Of a stretch of DNA of 64,000 bases, positions 43,899 through 52,388 are shown in pieces. The translations under genes were made by a program, and so were the position numbers. Position 1 is the stretch's first letter; every line of letters starts with the position of its first letter. This stretch comes from Cupriavidus malaysiensis (GTDB lineage Bacteria > Pseudomonadota > Gammaproteobacteria > Burkholderiales > Burkholderiaceae): assembly GCF_001854325.1 (NCBI RefSeq), contig NZ_CP017754.1, positions 372,001 through 436,000 of the forward strand. The letters are read 5' to 3'. The notes beneath the pieces were generated by a model that was not told the origin of the DNA, did no database searches, and worked only from the letters and a program-made list of their open reading frames with translations.

Positions 43899-44600
43899 AT
43901 GCGGAAACCCAAACCGACCAGCCGGCCTTGCGGCCATGTCCTCCACACCGATCCCCACCTCTACGTGCTCGCGCGCTACGCGCCCCGCCCGGATGAGCCG
44001 GACTACTGCCGGGCCTCATGCGAAGCCCTGGATGCCGAAAACCCGGAAATGGGCAACGGACTGGTCTTCTACCTCTCGCCGTTCGACGCGTACCTGGACG
44101 CGGCATTCCGGTCCGCCCCAGGCGAGCCCTTCCACGTCGTCCCCGCGGTGGCCTTCGACCCGCGCGAGATGATCTGCGAGCACGACGGCAAACTCCACTA
44201 CTTCCTGCACTTCGGCTGGTGCGCCAGCGACGGCAAGCTGGTCATGCGCCGCCAAGGCAGCCTGGCGAGCGTGTACTTGCGCGAGACCCTGCAGGTGCCG
44301 CCGGCCAAGCTGCACACCATCGACCTGACGATCCGCGCCGACGACCTGGCGCACCACCGCTACACGCGCGAACAAGCCGGGCTATACGCCTACACCGAGA
44401 CCTTCGAGCAGATCCTGGCGCTGGACGAGCGCAGCCGGAGGCAACAGGTGGGACGCGCCATCGAGAACATGCCGGAAAGAACGACGGCGGATGCGCAGGT
44501 CAACCAGCTGGCCATGTATGACCCGGAGGCTGCGCAGTGGCATTTCATTCCGTTTGAGGTGTTTGTGTCGAGGTTGGGTGAGGGGAGGCGGACGGCATGA
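43899..44600 (+). CDS. Unrecognised protein heading the competition array
   Basis: The 233-residue soluble protein is divergent from the Tae4-like gene. It is rich in Cys, His and Tyr (for example LHYFLHFGWCASDGKL) and ends in an ATGA-type overlap with an ATG at 44597. ATG 43899 follows AGGAGCGCGCTGCG. No family was recognised. A 75-bp internal piece of this gene (44289-44363) recurs at 45741-45815 with four mismatches, so the gene takes part in local recombination. It may be an immunity protein or an effector accessory; the sequence does not decide. Confidence 0.6.
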   Translation: MRKPKPTSRPCGHVLHTDPHLYVLARYAPRPDEPDYCRASCEALDAENPEMGNGLVFYLSPFDAYLDAAFRSAPGEPFHVVPAVAFDPREMICEHDGKLHYFLHFGWCASDGKLVMRRQGSLASVYLRETLQVPPAKLHTIDLTIRADDLAHHRYTREQAGLYAYTETFEQILALDERSRRQQVGRAIENMPERTTADAQVNQLAMYDPEAAQWHFIPFEVFVSRLGEGRRTA

Positions 44601-44707
44601 CGAATTTCCCAGAGTGTGAACTATCCACTGCTCGTCGCTCATCGCTCAGCTGGAAGCTAAAGCTGAAAATCCCCAATGCATCGAAAATGCGGATAACGTG
44701 GCCGGCT

Positions 44708-45142
44708 ATGTCATTGTCTAGACTTCGCGTTGCGGTTGGTCTCCTGGCCGGGCTTCTCGCGATGCCGGCGCTGGCCTGCAGCTTCACCATTGCATTCAAT
44801 ACGCAGTTCGAGCCCGGCGCAGACCGCCTGCCGGCCTCTGAAGTGCGCAGGCTTGCAGAGTGGTTGATCGACGAGCCGGGCAAGTACGAGAACCAAGACA
44901 AGTTTCTCATCATCCTGTATGCCGCACCCACCTCAGGCATCAGTGATGCGCTGGCGCGCAAGCGTGCCTCTCATTTGAGGCATTGGCTGACAATGCTCCA
45001 TGTGCCAGATAGCAGAATCATCCAGGAGGTCGCTCGCTACAAGCCGGGGAAATCGGCCGAGCCACCAAACTTCGCGCAAGTGGATTTCCTGCCGGGGTGC
45101 CCGCATCCGTGCTGTCCCGGGATGGTGCCCATCGTGAAGTAG
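44708..45142 (+). CDS. Exported Cys-rich protein, array copy 1
   Basis: The 144-residue protein has a Sec signal peptide (VGLLAGLLAMPALA, cleavage before Cys25). The mature domain contains SFTIAFNTQFEPGADRL, the helix SEVRRLAEWLIDEPGKYEN and a C-terminal CPHPCC motif. It is clearly homologous to the next gene (mature parts about two-thirds identical by eye) and more distantly to those at 45826 and 46282. The most likely place is the periplasm. Another ATG at 44597 overlaps the upstream stop and would add 37 residues. It may be an immunity protein against a cell-wall toxin; this rests on location beside tae4. Confidence 0.62.
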   Translation: MSLSRLRVAVGLLAGLLAMPALACSFTIAFNTQFEPGADRLPASEVRRLAEWLIDEPGKYENQDKFLIILYAAPTSGISDALARKRASHLRHWLTMLHVPDSRIIQEVARYKPGKSAEPPNFAQVDFLPGCPHPCCPGMVPIVK

Positions 45143-45151
45143 CACTGGGCA

Positions 45152-45634
45152 ATGGACAGCATGAAACGCGGAGGTCCAAGGGGCTCGGAGATCGTGAAAG
45201 CGCAGTTGCCCAAGGCATTCCACGCTGTCGCGGGCATTGCCATGCTGCTTGCTATGCCCGCGCTGGCTTGTAGCTTCGATATCTCCTTCAACTCCGAGTT
45301 CGAGCCGGGCAAGGATCGTCTTGCGGCATCGGAAGTCCGTCGTATGGCGGAGTGGCTGATCGACTCTCCGGGAAAGTACGAGAACCAAAAGGAGTTCCAC
45401 ATCTTCCTGTATGCCGCACCTGGCTTGGGCGTCAGTCAAGCCCTGGCACACCGGCGGGCATCCCATTTGCAACATTGGCTGACCACGCTCCGCGTGCCGG
45501 AGAGCAATATCTCCGTGGAGGTCGGCCGCTATCGGCCAGGGGTAACGTATGAGCCCTTGAATTTCGCGCAAGTGGACTTCATGCCGGGCTGCCCGCATCC
45601 GTGTTGCCCTGGAATGGTGCCCATCGTGAAGTAA
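45152..45634 (+). CDS. Exported Cys-rich protein, array copy 2
   Basis: A 160-residue close relative of copy 1: signal peptide (IAMLLAMPALA), SFDISFNSEFEPGKDRL, SEVRRMAEWLIDSPGKYEN and terminal CPHPCCPGMVPIVK identical to copy 1. Its N-terminal pre-signal region (MDSMKRGG...KAQLPKAF) is longer than usual for a signal peptide, so translation may start later. Sequence decay is not seen. It starts nine bases after copy 1 ends. Confidence 0.62.
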   Translation: MDSMKRGGPRGSEIVKAQLPKAFHAVAGIAMLLAMPALACSFDISFNSEFEPGKDRLAASEVRRMAEWLIDSPGKYENQKEFHIFLYAAPGLGVSQALAHRRASHLQHWLTTLRVPESNISVEVGRYRPGVTYEPLNFAQVDFMPGCPHPCCPGMVPIVK

Positions 45635-45644
45635 GTAGCCCTAG

Positions 45645-45820
45645 GGCAACGGACAGCAGGCACGCGGAGGCCAAAGCATGATGAAGATCGCGAAAGCGCG
45701 GTTGCCGAAGGCACTCCGCGCTGCCTCCGGCGTCGCCTTGCTGCAGGAGCCGCCGGCCAAGCTGCACGCCATCGACCTGAAGATCCGCGCCGACGACCTG
45801 GCGTACCACCGCTACGGAGA
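45645..45820 (+). pseudogene. Recombination scar: copy-2-like 5' end fused to a piece of the 43899 gene
   Basis: From about 45645 to 45735 the sequence follows the upstream region and first codons of array copy 2 (MMKIAKARLPKALRAASGVAL compared with the KAQLPKAFHAVAGIAML part of copy 2). At 45741 it switches to 75 bp that match 44289-44363 inside the gene at 43899 with four mismatches, in the same reading frame. It is too short to be a working gene. The junction looks like the remains of a duplication and deletion within the array. Confidence 0.75.
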
Positions 45821-45825
45821 CCGAG

Positions 45826-46257
45826 ATGCTGAAAGCCATTGTCTTGCTGCTCGTCGGGCTTTCATGGAACGCCTACGCGTGCAAGCTCCCCTATATCGAG
45901 TATGAGCCGGTGTTCGAGGTTGGGGATCGTGCTCTGTCTGGAAGCGAAGTGAAGCGTATGGCCTTCTGGCGCAGCGATACACGTCGAGCCTTTCCCGCAG
46001 GCTTTCGCGTAGACATCGTGGTTTGGCAGAACAGCTACGCCGGCATTTCGGCGTCACTTGCATAGGATCGGTCCGAGCATCTGAGAACCCTGCTACGGAA
46101 TCTCGGCGTACCGCAAGACGACATCGTAGAGGTGGGGATTCGAAGAAACACCATGCGGCTTAGCAAGCCCGGGGCTGAGGCGCTCTTCAACCGTGCCGAA
46201 TTACACCTGGCTCCGCGCTGTCCGCATGCGTGCTGCGACCTGGGCGATCTCAGGTAG
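45826..46257 (+). pseudogene. Exported Cys-rich protein, array copy 3, one nonsense codon
   Basis: The frame reads MLKAIVLLLVGLSWNAYACK at the start, matches copy 4 through GFRVDIVVWQNSYAGISASLA, meets TAG at 46063-46065, and then continues in the same frame to PRCPHACCDLGDLR and a stop at 46255-46257. Everything except that one codon is intact, including the terminal CPHxCC motif. It is a recent pseudogene, unless the TAG is suppressed or is a sequencing error. Confidence 0.8.
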
Positions 46258-46281
46258 AGGGCATCGTCTTATACACAAGCC

Positions 46282-46716
46282 ATGATGCGTCAATTGGCCG
46301 TGCTCTTGATTCTTGGCGTTTCCTTGAATGCCTGCGCTTGCAAGCCTCCGTACATAGAATATGAATCGTTCTTCGAGTCCGGCTCGGGATCACTATCCAG
46401 CGAGGAGATACGACGCATGCTGGATTGGCGCGACAAGACGCGCCAGGCCTTCCCGGCAGGATTCGAGGTTCTCATTGAGGTGTGGGAAAACCCCAGTGCA
46501 GGTATCCCACCATCGCTCGTCTCGCGTCGCGTGGCGTTCCTGCGCGGCTTGCTTGAGAACCTGGGCGTGGCGCGTCGGGATATCGGCCCGGAAGACGTGT
46601 ATCAGAGCAGGGAAAAGATCCTCGTCATGGAGCACGAGCGATTCCTCAACACTGCATCGTTGATTCTTCAGCCACGCTGCCCGCATCTCTGCTGCGATCA
46701 AGGGAACCTTCGCTAG
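46282..46716 (+). CDS. Exported Cys-rich protein, array copy 4
   Basis: The 144-residue protein has a short signal peptide (LAVLLILGVSLNACA), a mature start CKPPYIEYESFFESG, the helix SEEIRRMLDWRDKTRQAFPAGF and the terminal motif CPHLCC. It pairs with the broken copy 3, while copies 1 and 2 form the other pair, so two duplications are implied. It is probably periplasmic. Function is unknown; candidate immunity protein from context. Confidence 0.62.
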   Translation: MMRQLAVLLILGVSLNACACKPPYIEYESFFESGSGSLSSEEIRRMLDWRDKTRQAFPAGFEVLIEVWENPSAGIPPSLVSRRVAFLRGLLENLGVARRDIGPEDVYQSREKILVMEHERFLNTASLILQPRCPHLCCDQGNLR

Positions 46717-47592
46717 GTGCCGTCGGATGGTACACAGAGCGGCACAAGCGAAGCGATGACCTGCGGCGATTCTCTGGCACAGGCTTGACTCAGGTGAATA
46801 GACGAATCCCCGCGACATTCACGCCATGACCGATGGAAGCTTCGCTGCGCTCGCCCTGGCTGGTGTTCTAGCCGGCCAATTGCCGGCCAGGCACGGGGTG
46901 CGTCGTTAAGCTGAAGGCGCTGCGAGACGCAGCGCTTCCGCATTCTGCTCGACTTATAGTCCTACGACATCTTTCCCGCCGGCTTATGCCCCTGCCTTCC
47001 GTATGCCATGGTGATAGGAGGGCGATCGTCTCGAGGCAGATCAAGGTTCTCCAGTAGCCGTTTCCTTCCTCTCCAACACGGCCGCCATTTGCCCGGTGTC
47101 ATTTCGATGACACATTGCTATTTCCCGTACGTCGAGGCGGTGGCCACTTGCCCCCGAGCTACATCGGTAGATCTCGGCAACTCTTGAACTAGACGTTTTC
47201 CGCCTACCTCACGATCCGATCGTACCGTTGGGGGGGCAATGGTAGCCACGATCTGCGCAAGACGTGCGCAGATCGTGCGGCATCCTTTCGACAGACCGCT
47301 CGCGGCGCCCCATGAAATGACGCATGTCATGCATGTCATGCAAGCCTTGCTGACGTCCGCAACCGATGTCGCAGCTGAGATGCGGCTTGACCGGACCGCT
47401 CTTGGCAAGAGCCTGAGCTAGTTCCAAAGCCGCTTCGACCGTCGCCCCTCGTTCCCTACTTTAGAGGTATCCCAGGGGACGTCATTCGAACCGTAATCCA
47501 TTGGCTGATAGATAGCGTGCGGTGTCAGTTCTATCGTTCCACACGGCAGTCCAACCCGTTTTGAATTCCAAGCAAAAATCATTGTGCACACG
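46717..47592. other. 876-bp intergenic region before the Zorya-like operon
   Basis: No convincing gene is present; short open frames here lack ribosome binding sites and protein-like composition. It contains the shared palindrome at 47251-47273. About 60 bp further, an 8-9 bp iteration of the CATGTCATG type (47326-47340) is found. The boundary of the Cys-rich array and the defence operon falls here. I could not choose a promoter for the 47593 gene. Confidence 0.4.
47251..47273. promoter_or_regulatory. Palindrome shared with 18805
   Basis: ATCTGCGCA (47251-47259), spacer AGACG, TGCGCAGAT (47265-47273) is a perfect 9-bp inverted repeat. It equals the element at 18805-18827 except for one base in the spacer. 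It lies about 320 bp upstream of the AAA+ gene of the Zorya-like operon. It is probably an operator or a dispersed repeat; two occurrences next to two defence-type operons favour an operator. Confidence 0.55.
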
Positions 47593-48570
47593 ATGAGTGA
47601 TCATGCGTCCCAGGCTGGAAAACGACCCGCGCCTGAGCGCCCCAGACCTGCTGAGCCCCTGCGCGCACCGACCAATCAGCAGTTCCTTACCCAAGAGCCC
47701 CGTTTCCAGTTGGATCGCGATCTGGTGCTATCTCAAGGCACCTCGCTGCGGCTCTCTGAATGCCTCACCAAACTCCGTCATCGCAAGACGATCTATGTCG
47801 ACTGGAATTTCGGCTCAGTCGATCCGATGGGACTCAGCACCATCCTCAATTTCTATGGGCCGCCCGGCACCGGCAAGACCATGGCTGCCGAGGCCCTCGC
47901 AGGCACCCTGCAAATGCCGTTCATGCCTCTAGGCATCGCTGAACTGGAAAGCAAGTTCATGGGCGACACTGCGAAGAACATACAGGCGGCCTTCGAGGCG
48001 GCGCGCATGGAAGGCGCGCTACTCTTCTTTGACGAAGCGGACACCTTGCTCGGGAAGCGGCTGTCGTCTGTCACGCAGGGCGTCGACAACGAGGTCAATG
48101 CGATGCGCTCGACGTTGCTCATCGAACTCGAACGTTTTGACGGCATCGTCGTCTTCGCCACCAACTTCGCCAAGAACTACGACGAGGCATTCCGCAGCCG
48201 CATCAGCTATCACGTGCATTTCGACCTCCCCGATCTTGCTGCACGCAAACGCTTGTGGGGCCGGATGCTGGTGCCCGATATCCCGATCGAAAGCACGCGC
48301 GATGCGTTGGTCACTCATGCTGCGACATTAAGCGACGGGTTCTCAGGACGCGAGATCCGCACGTGCATGCGCTTGGCCTTGCCCAAGGCACTGCAAGATG
48401 CCGAGCGCCTGTCGCGTCCAGCCGCCCTTGCCACCACGCACATCGAAGCAGCGATCGGCGAAGTCCGCCGTGCAAACACGGAGATCTCCAGTACTCAGCC
48501 TGTTGCTAAATCGGCAGCCGGCGATGTAACCATCAGCCGGCAGCTGCTTGGCGTCACTCACGTACAGTAA
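47593..48570 (+). CDS. AAA+ ATPase of the Zorya-like operon
   Basis: The 325-residue protein is one AAA+ module. Walker A GPPGTGKT is at 89-96, Walker B LLFFDEAD at 143-150, sensor 1 FATNF and arginine finger in NYDEAFRSRI, followed by the small helical lid. The pore-loop region GIAELESKFMGDTAKN resembles FtsH/spastin-type ATPases that thread or remodel proteins. No helicase or nuclease motif is present. The gene starts the operon; the next begins 13 bp after its stop. A GTG at 47584 is an alternative start. In this context it may remodel the channel complex or its helical partner; that is inferred. Confidence 0.82.
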   Translation: MSDHASQAGKRPAPERPRPAEPLRAPTNQQFLTQEPRFQLDRDLVLSQGTSLRLSECLTKLRHRKTIYVDWNFGSVDPMGLSTILNFYGPPGTGKTMAAEALAGTLQMPFMPLGIAELESKFMGDTAKNIQAAFEAARMEGALLFFDEADTLLGKRLSSVTQGVDNEVNAMRSTLLIELERFDGIVVFATNFAKNYDEAFRSRISYHVHFDLPDLAARKRLWGRMLVPDIPIESTRDALVTHAATLSDGFSGREIRTCMRLALPKALQDAERLSRPAALATTHIEAAIGEVRRANTEISSTQPVAKSAAGDVTISRQLLGVTHVQ

Positions 48571-48583
48571 GAAGAGGAAAAAA

Positions 48584-49852
48584 ATGGGATTCCTGTCCTC
48601 GATCGCATCCGGCTTTCGGAGTGTGGTCTCAGCAGTAGCTACCGGCGCCAGAAAGGTCTATGAAACGGCCAAGGAGGTGGCGGGCAAGGCTATTGGATGG
48701 TTGGCGGACGAGGCCGAAACTTTCGTGGGCTCAGTCAAGGAAACTTGGAAGAAGGTGCGCCCTGTGTTGGCTGCCATCAAGCCATACTTCAAAGACGCCG
48801 CAGCATTAGCCTTGAAGAACAACCTCCCTTGGCTCGGCGCCGCCATCCTCGTGCTGGACAGGGTGCTGACGGAACTGTTTAAGCTCGAGAACAGCCCGGT
48901 ACTAAAAAGGCTCGATGCCGCAATCCAGTGGTCCATCCGCTGGGCACGTGAATTCAAGTCGCGCATGACAGAGGCGGAGGCTGCTGAAGCGCGCCGTCAT
49001 CGCAAGATATTTGACGAAGCCCAGGCGAGCCTTCCCGCGAAAGTCAAGCGCGAAATTGATATGGCGTCACTGATCAATGACTACGCCTTGGCTTGCGAGG
49101 GCGTTGAGGCAATGCTCGAAGCCGAAGAAATTGCCGACTTCGATCACTACCTCCGCCTGCGTGCCACTCAAAAACTGTTGCGCATGGCCGAAGACACGCT
49201 TCGCTCAGCCAAGGACGTGGAATCCATTTCCGATGACGATATCTTCTTGGTAAGGATTGCTTCTGCACTAATCGCGCCGACGCCGACACTGACGCAGTCC
49301 GAGGGGGAACATCTGGACCAGATCATTCAGAAGCGCTACCGGAAGAACCTACTGCCGTTCGTGTTCGAAGAGCTCACAAAGTCCTGGGACTTGGCTCTTC
49401 AGGCGGACGAGAAGCGATGGGAGCTGGAAAATCGGAGAGTGGCAAAGGACCGCGTGCTTAAGCGCCAACTCGAAACCCAGCAGCTTCTGGGTGAACTGTC
49501 GGCAGAGGAGGCATCAATGCTGACAGATTTGCAGGCGACAGTTCCCGGCCTCACGGCTGCCACCGAAGCCCTCGCAAAGCTCAATCGGGAGCGCCGAAAC
49601 TACGTGTACGCGAGCGAAGGTTTCCTGCAACTGCTGGAAAAGAGCGAAGAGCAACTCGCAAGCGAAGACAAGACGTACTTGATCAGCCAGGGGCGTGAGG
49701 TCGGCATGATCCTGATCGACTGCGCTCAGAACGGGAAGCCGTGGGATGGCCTTACCGCCGAGCAACAGTCGCTCATCATCGACTTTGCCAATATCTTCGA
49801 AAGCGCATCGCACGCACGCGGAAACCTGTTGGAGGTAGAGAGCCATGCTTGA
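48584..49852 (+). CDS. Amphipathic-helix protein of the Zorya-like operon, family unknown
   Basis: The 422-residue, almost wholly helical protein starts with amphipathic segments (GFLSSIASGFRSVVSAVATG, residues 2-21, and a following Ala/Lys helix) that could lie on a membrane. A weakly hydrophobic stretch (NLPWLGAAILVLDRVL, near 80-95) and long charged helices, including a likely coiled coil (about 270-310), follow. No catalytic motif is visible. ATG 48584 follows AGAGG. It overlaps the channel gene by 8 bp, so the two are probably made in fixed ratio. I cannot place it among ZorC, ZorD, ZorE, ZorF or ZorG. Confidence 0.75.
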   Translation: MGFLSSIASGFRSVVSAVATGARKVYETAKEVAGKAIGWLADEAETFVGSVKETWKKVRPVLAAIKPYFKDAAALALKNNLPWLGAAILVLDRVLTELFKLENSPVLKRLDAAIQWSIRWAREFKSRMTEAEAAEARRHRKIFDEAQASLPAKVKREIDMASLINDYALACEGVEAMLEAEEIADFDHYLRLRATQKLLRMAEDTLRSAKDVESISDDDIFLVRIASALIAPTPTLTQSEGEHLDQIIQKRYRKNLLPFVFEELTKSWDLALQADEKRWELENRRVAKDRVLKRQLETQQLLGELSAEEASMLTDLQATVPGLTAATEALAKLNRERRNYVYASEGFLQLLEKSEEQLASEDKTYLISQGREVGMILIDCAQNGKPWDGLTAEQQSLIIDFANIFESASHARGNLLEVESHA

Positions 49853-51362
49853 GCTACTGGATCAGTTGCGCCATTTCCTGACGCCTCAATTGCAACCGCT
49901 GGAACCTCTGCAGATAGCATTCTTCACCATCATCTTTGGTTTCGCGGCGTACACCTGCCTCGGGCTCAGACACGCGAAGCCGGAGAACTGGGAGCGCAAC
50001 TGGCATCGCGAAGCGGGCGATGATGCAGCGAACCTAGACGTCGAGCATGGTTCGGTCAACGACCTCTGCGCAGCAGTGGCTACCAAGCAGGAGAAGCTGG
50101 CCGATATCATGCCCGGCATGCTTCTCATCGTGGGTCTGCTCGGCACGTTCATCGGCCTGGGCATGGCACTGGACAAGGCCTCGATGATCCTGTCTGATGC
50201 ATCCGGTGGCGGCAACGTGGACGCCATGATGGGCAACCTTATGTCGATGATGCACGGCCTCGGGTCCAAGTTCAAAACATCGACCTGGGGCATTGCGGCC
50301 TTCCTGATCCTCAAGACTTGGAGCAGCCGCGTCAACTACGACGGGCACCGCCTGTCCTGGTGCGTGGCAAAGATGAAGGGCGAGGTTGACCGTCGGCACA
50401 GTGAAGCACGCAACCTGCAGCAGGAAGACAATGCGCGCATTGTCGACGCCATCGGAATGCTGGGAAGTACGATGAAGCAGATCGCCGAGTTGCAGGCCAA
50501 CGCGATCGTCGAGCGGCACCTAGAAATGCTGGAAGCCCAGAAGCACGCGCACAAACAGCAGATTGCGCAGCTGAGCGACGTAGCCGACGAGTCGAAGAAG
50601 ACGCGTGATGCCATGGAATCGTTCGTTGACGGGGTATCGGGAAGCACCGCTGCTGTCGCCGACGCCGCGAAGAAGATGGCCAAAGCAGCAGCTGACACCG
50701 TTCGCTCGACCAATGATCTCCAGTCTGTCATCGGCGAGTTGCGCACCGGCGTGAGTGAGGTGATCGGCGACATGAATCGGGAGCTGGGCAAGACGATCGA
50801 CAACATGGGGCACTCGTTCGCCGAGCATATGAACATCATCTCGGAACGTCTGGGGGGCGCCGCCAACGACATATCGAGTTCGATCAATCGACTATCGTCC
50901 AACGTCGACGAGACGCTGCAGGGTGTCAAAAAATCGATCGAGGATTCGCAGGCGACTCAAACCAAGGCATTCGTCCTATTCAATAGCACAAGCACAACGC
51001 TTGAGGGCAATATTGAGGCCATGACCGGCCTGGTGACAGAACTGCGCAAAGACATTACCAACGGTCTAGGATCAGTCGCAACAACAGGCCGGAAGATCGC
51101 TGAGATTTCCACCGCAATCGTCGAAGCGAGCGAAAAGACTGTCATGGCTATCGGCAAGACCGTCGAAGATAGCAAGGCGATATCCAGCGATCTCGGCAAC
51201 GCGACGAGCGCCATGCAAGGCGTTGCAATAGCCCTGCAGAAGAACGTGGGACAGGACGATCTTGTGAAAGCCGTGAACAGCATCGACCGCCAGGTTTCGG
51301 ATCTGCTAGGCAAGGCATCGCGCCCGGCCGCGTCGAGACGCCGCCTCACCCTTGATGCCTGA
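49845..51362 (+). CDS. ZorA-like MotA/TolQ/ExbB-family channel protein
   Basis: The 505-residue protein has a first membrane helix at 22-41, a second at 89-108 with the family motif GLLGTFIGLG, and a third at 145-161 preceded by FKTSTWGIA. These are the parts of MotA/TolQ-type proton channel subunits. From residue 165 on, a 340-residue helical tail with heptad-like repeats (SSSINRLSSNVDETL and similar) extends into the cytoplasm, as in ZorA of Zorya systems, where the tail carries the signal from the stator. The ribosome binding site GGAGGTAGAG precedes ATG 49845. ZorB-like gene follows after 11 bp. Confidence 0.85.
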   Translation: MLELLDQLRHFLTPQLQPLEPLQIAFFTIIFGFAAYTCLGLRHAKPENWERNWHREAGDDAANLDVEHGSVNDLCAAVATKQEKLADIMPGMLLIVGLLGTFIGLGMALDKASMILSDASGGGNVDAMMGNLMSMMHGLGSKFKTSTWGIAAFLILKTWSSRVNYDGHRLSWCVAKMKGEVDRRHSEARNLQQEDNARIVDAIGMLGSTMKQIAELQANAIVERHLEMLEAQKHAHKQQIAQLSDVADESKKTRDAMESFVDGVSGSTAAVADAAKKMAKAAADTVRSTNDLQSVIGELRTGVSEVIGDMNRELGKTIDNMGHSFAEHMNIISERLGGAANDISSSINRLSSNVDETLQGVKKSIEDSQATQTKAFVLFNSTSTTLEGNIEAMTGLVTELRKDITNGLGSVATTGRKIAEISTAIVEASEKTVMAIGKTVEDSKAISSDLGNATSAMQGVAIALQKNVGQDDLVKAVNSIDRQVSDLLGKASRPAASRRRLTLDA

Positions 51363-51373
51363 AGGCACATTCC

Positions 51374-52018
51374 ATGAAAGAGAAGCCAAACGAGTGGGTG
51401 GCCATTGCGGACCTGATGGCTGGCGTGATGGCTGTGGTGATGTTGCTGCTGGTCCTATCGGTCGTTCAGCGACAGTACGCGGAGATTCGCCACAAGGCGG
51501 AAATGGAACAGGGTTCGGCCGCCTATCGCAAGCACATCACCGAGATGCTGCAGGACATGAAACAGACGTTCTCAAGCCAGGGCTTGGAGGGGCTAGTTTC
51601 AATCGATTCGGACGCCGGCAAGATCACGCTGCGCGACGGCGTCTTTTCACGTGGAAGCGCCTGCATCACGCCTGAGGCAAAGATGGCCATCGCACAGATA
51701 GAAGCGAAAGTCGCCGACTATCTTGCGCGGATCCCCGGCGGTCAAATCTACGTGGAAGGCCATACCGACAATCTTCAAGTCTCCCGGCCAGTGACCGACT
51801 TCGCTCACTATTGCACCGTCTATGATGACAACTACACGTTGTCCGCGGCTCGTGCACGTGAAGCTCGGCGCTTGCTGATCGGCAAGCTCGGTAGTCAAGT
51901 TGCTAAGCGCGTGGTTGTGGCGGGCTTCGGCGACTCGCATCCGCTAGCGAACGTCGCGTCAGAAGACGCGCGCAACCGGCGAGTGGAAGTTCGATTCGTG
52001 GTGCAGCAGAACAGCTGA
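51374..52018 (+). CDS. ZorB-like MotB/OmpA-family stator protein
   Basis: The 214-residue protein has a single N-terminal membrane helix (about 12-31) with Asp13 in ADLMAGVMAVVML, at the place of the proton-carrying Asp of MotB/ZorB. A periplasmic linker leads to an OmpA-type peptidoglycan-binding domain (about 95-210), with the pattern IYVEGHTDN, LSAARAREARRLL and NRRVEVRF, the Asp and Arg that hold diaminopimelate. With the ZorA-like protein it should form an inner-membrane ion-driven motor anchored to the wall. It is the last gene of the operon. Confidence 0.87.
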   Translation: MKEKPNEWVAIADLMAGVMAVVMLLLVLSVVQRQYAEIRHKAEMEQGSAAYRKHITEMLQDMKQTFSSQGLEGLVSIDSDAGKITLRDGVFSRGSACITPEAKMAIAQIEAKVADYLARIPGGQIYVEGHTDNLQVSRPVTDFAHYCTVYDDNYTLSAARAREARRLLIGKLGSQVAKRVVVAGFGDSHPLANVASEDARNRRVEVRFVVQQNS

Positions 52019-52149
52019 ACGCTTGTACGAGCACCCAGAGCCCCGCGTAGTTTGGATGCACGATGGCTTGCTTTATGTTCCGCCTACATCGGCCATTGCA
52101 CGTGCAGATTCGTGCGAGAGCCGGGGCCGGGGCCGGAACCGCTGACGAC

Positions 52150-52380
52150 CCATAGAGCAATGGCATGGCCGCGTCCTTCGTCAAGGCCATGCAGCGTGAC
52201 TACATAGTCGTCATGGACAAGCCGGAAGCGCCAATAGCACTCTCCCAATTTACCGCTGCATTCGAACACTACAACGAACATCACCCGCACAAAGCGTTGA
52301 GATATTGCACACCGGGGGAGCTTCGGCGAGCTGCCGCCATCAATTTAGCAATGTCCGGGTGTCCTGAGCTACGGAAGCAA
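52150..52380 (+). pseudogene. IS3-family transposase remnant (C-terminal end)
   Basis: The frame reads P-stop-SNGMAASFVKAMQRDYIVV and later FEHYNEHHPHKALRYCTPGELRR. This is the C-terminal part of an IS3-type OrfB integrase (after the second catalytic Asp, with SNGMAEAFVKT and NENHPHKAL counterparts). A TAG replaces the usual Gln. The rest of the element is gone. It marks past insertion directly after the Zorya-like operon. Confidence 0.8.
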
Positions 52381-52388
52381 GTCCATGA

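Noticed and set aside
47118..47408. Possible 96-residue minus-strand gene before the Zorya-like operon
   Set aside because: No ribosome binding site, no recognisable protein pattern, and it runs across the palindrome.
47593..52018. Flagellar MotAB or Tol-Pal genes
   Set aside because: The channel subunit has only three clear helices and a very long cytoplasmic tail, and the stator partner is accompanied by an AAA+ gene. No flagellar or tol neighbours exist.
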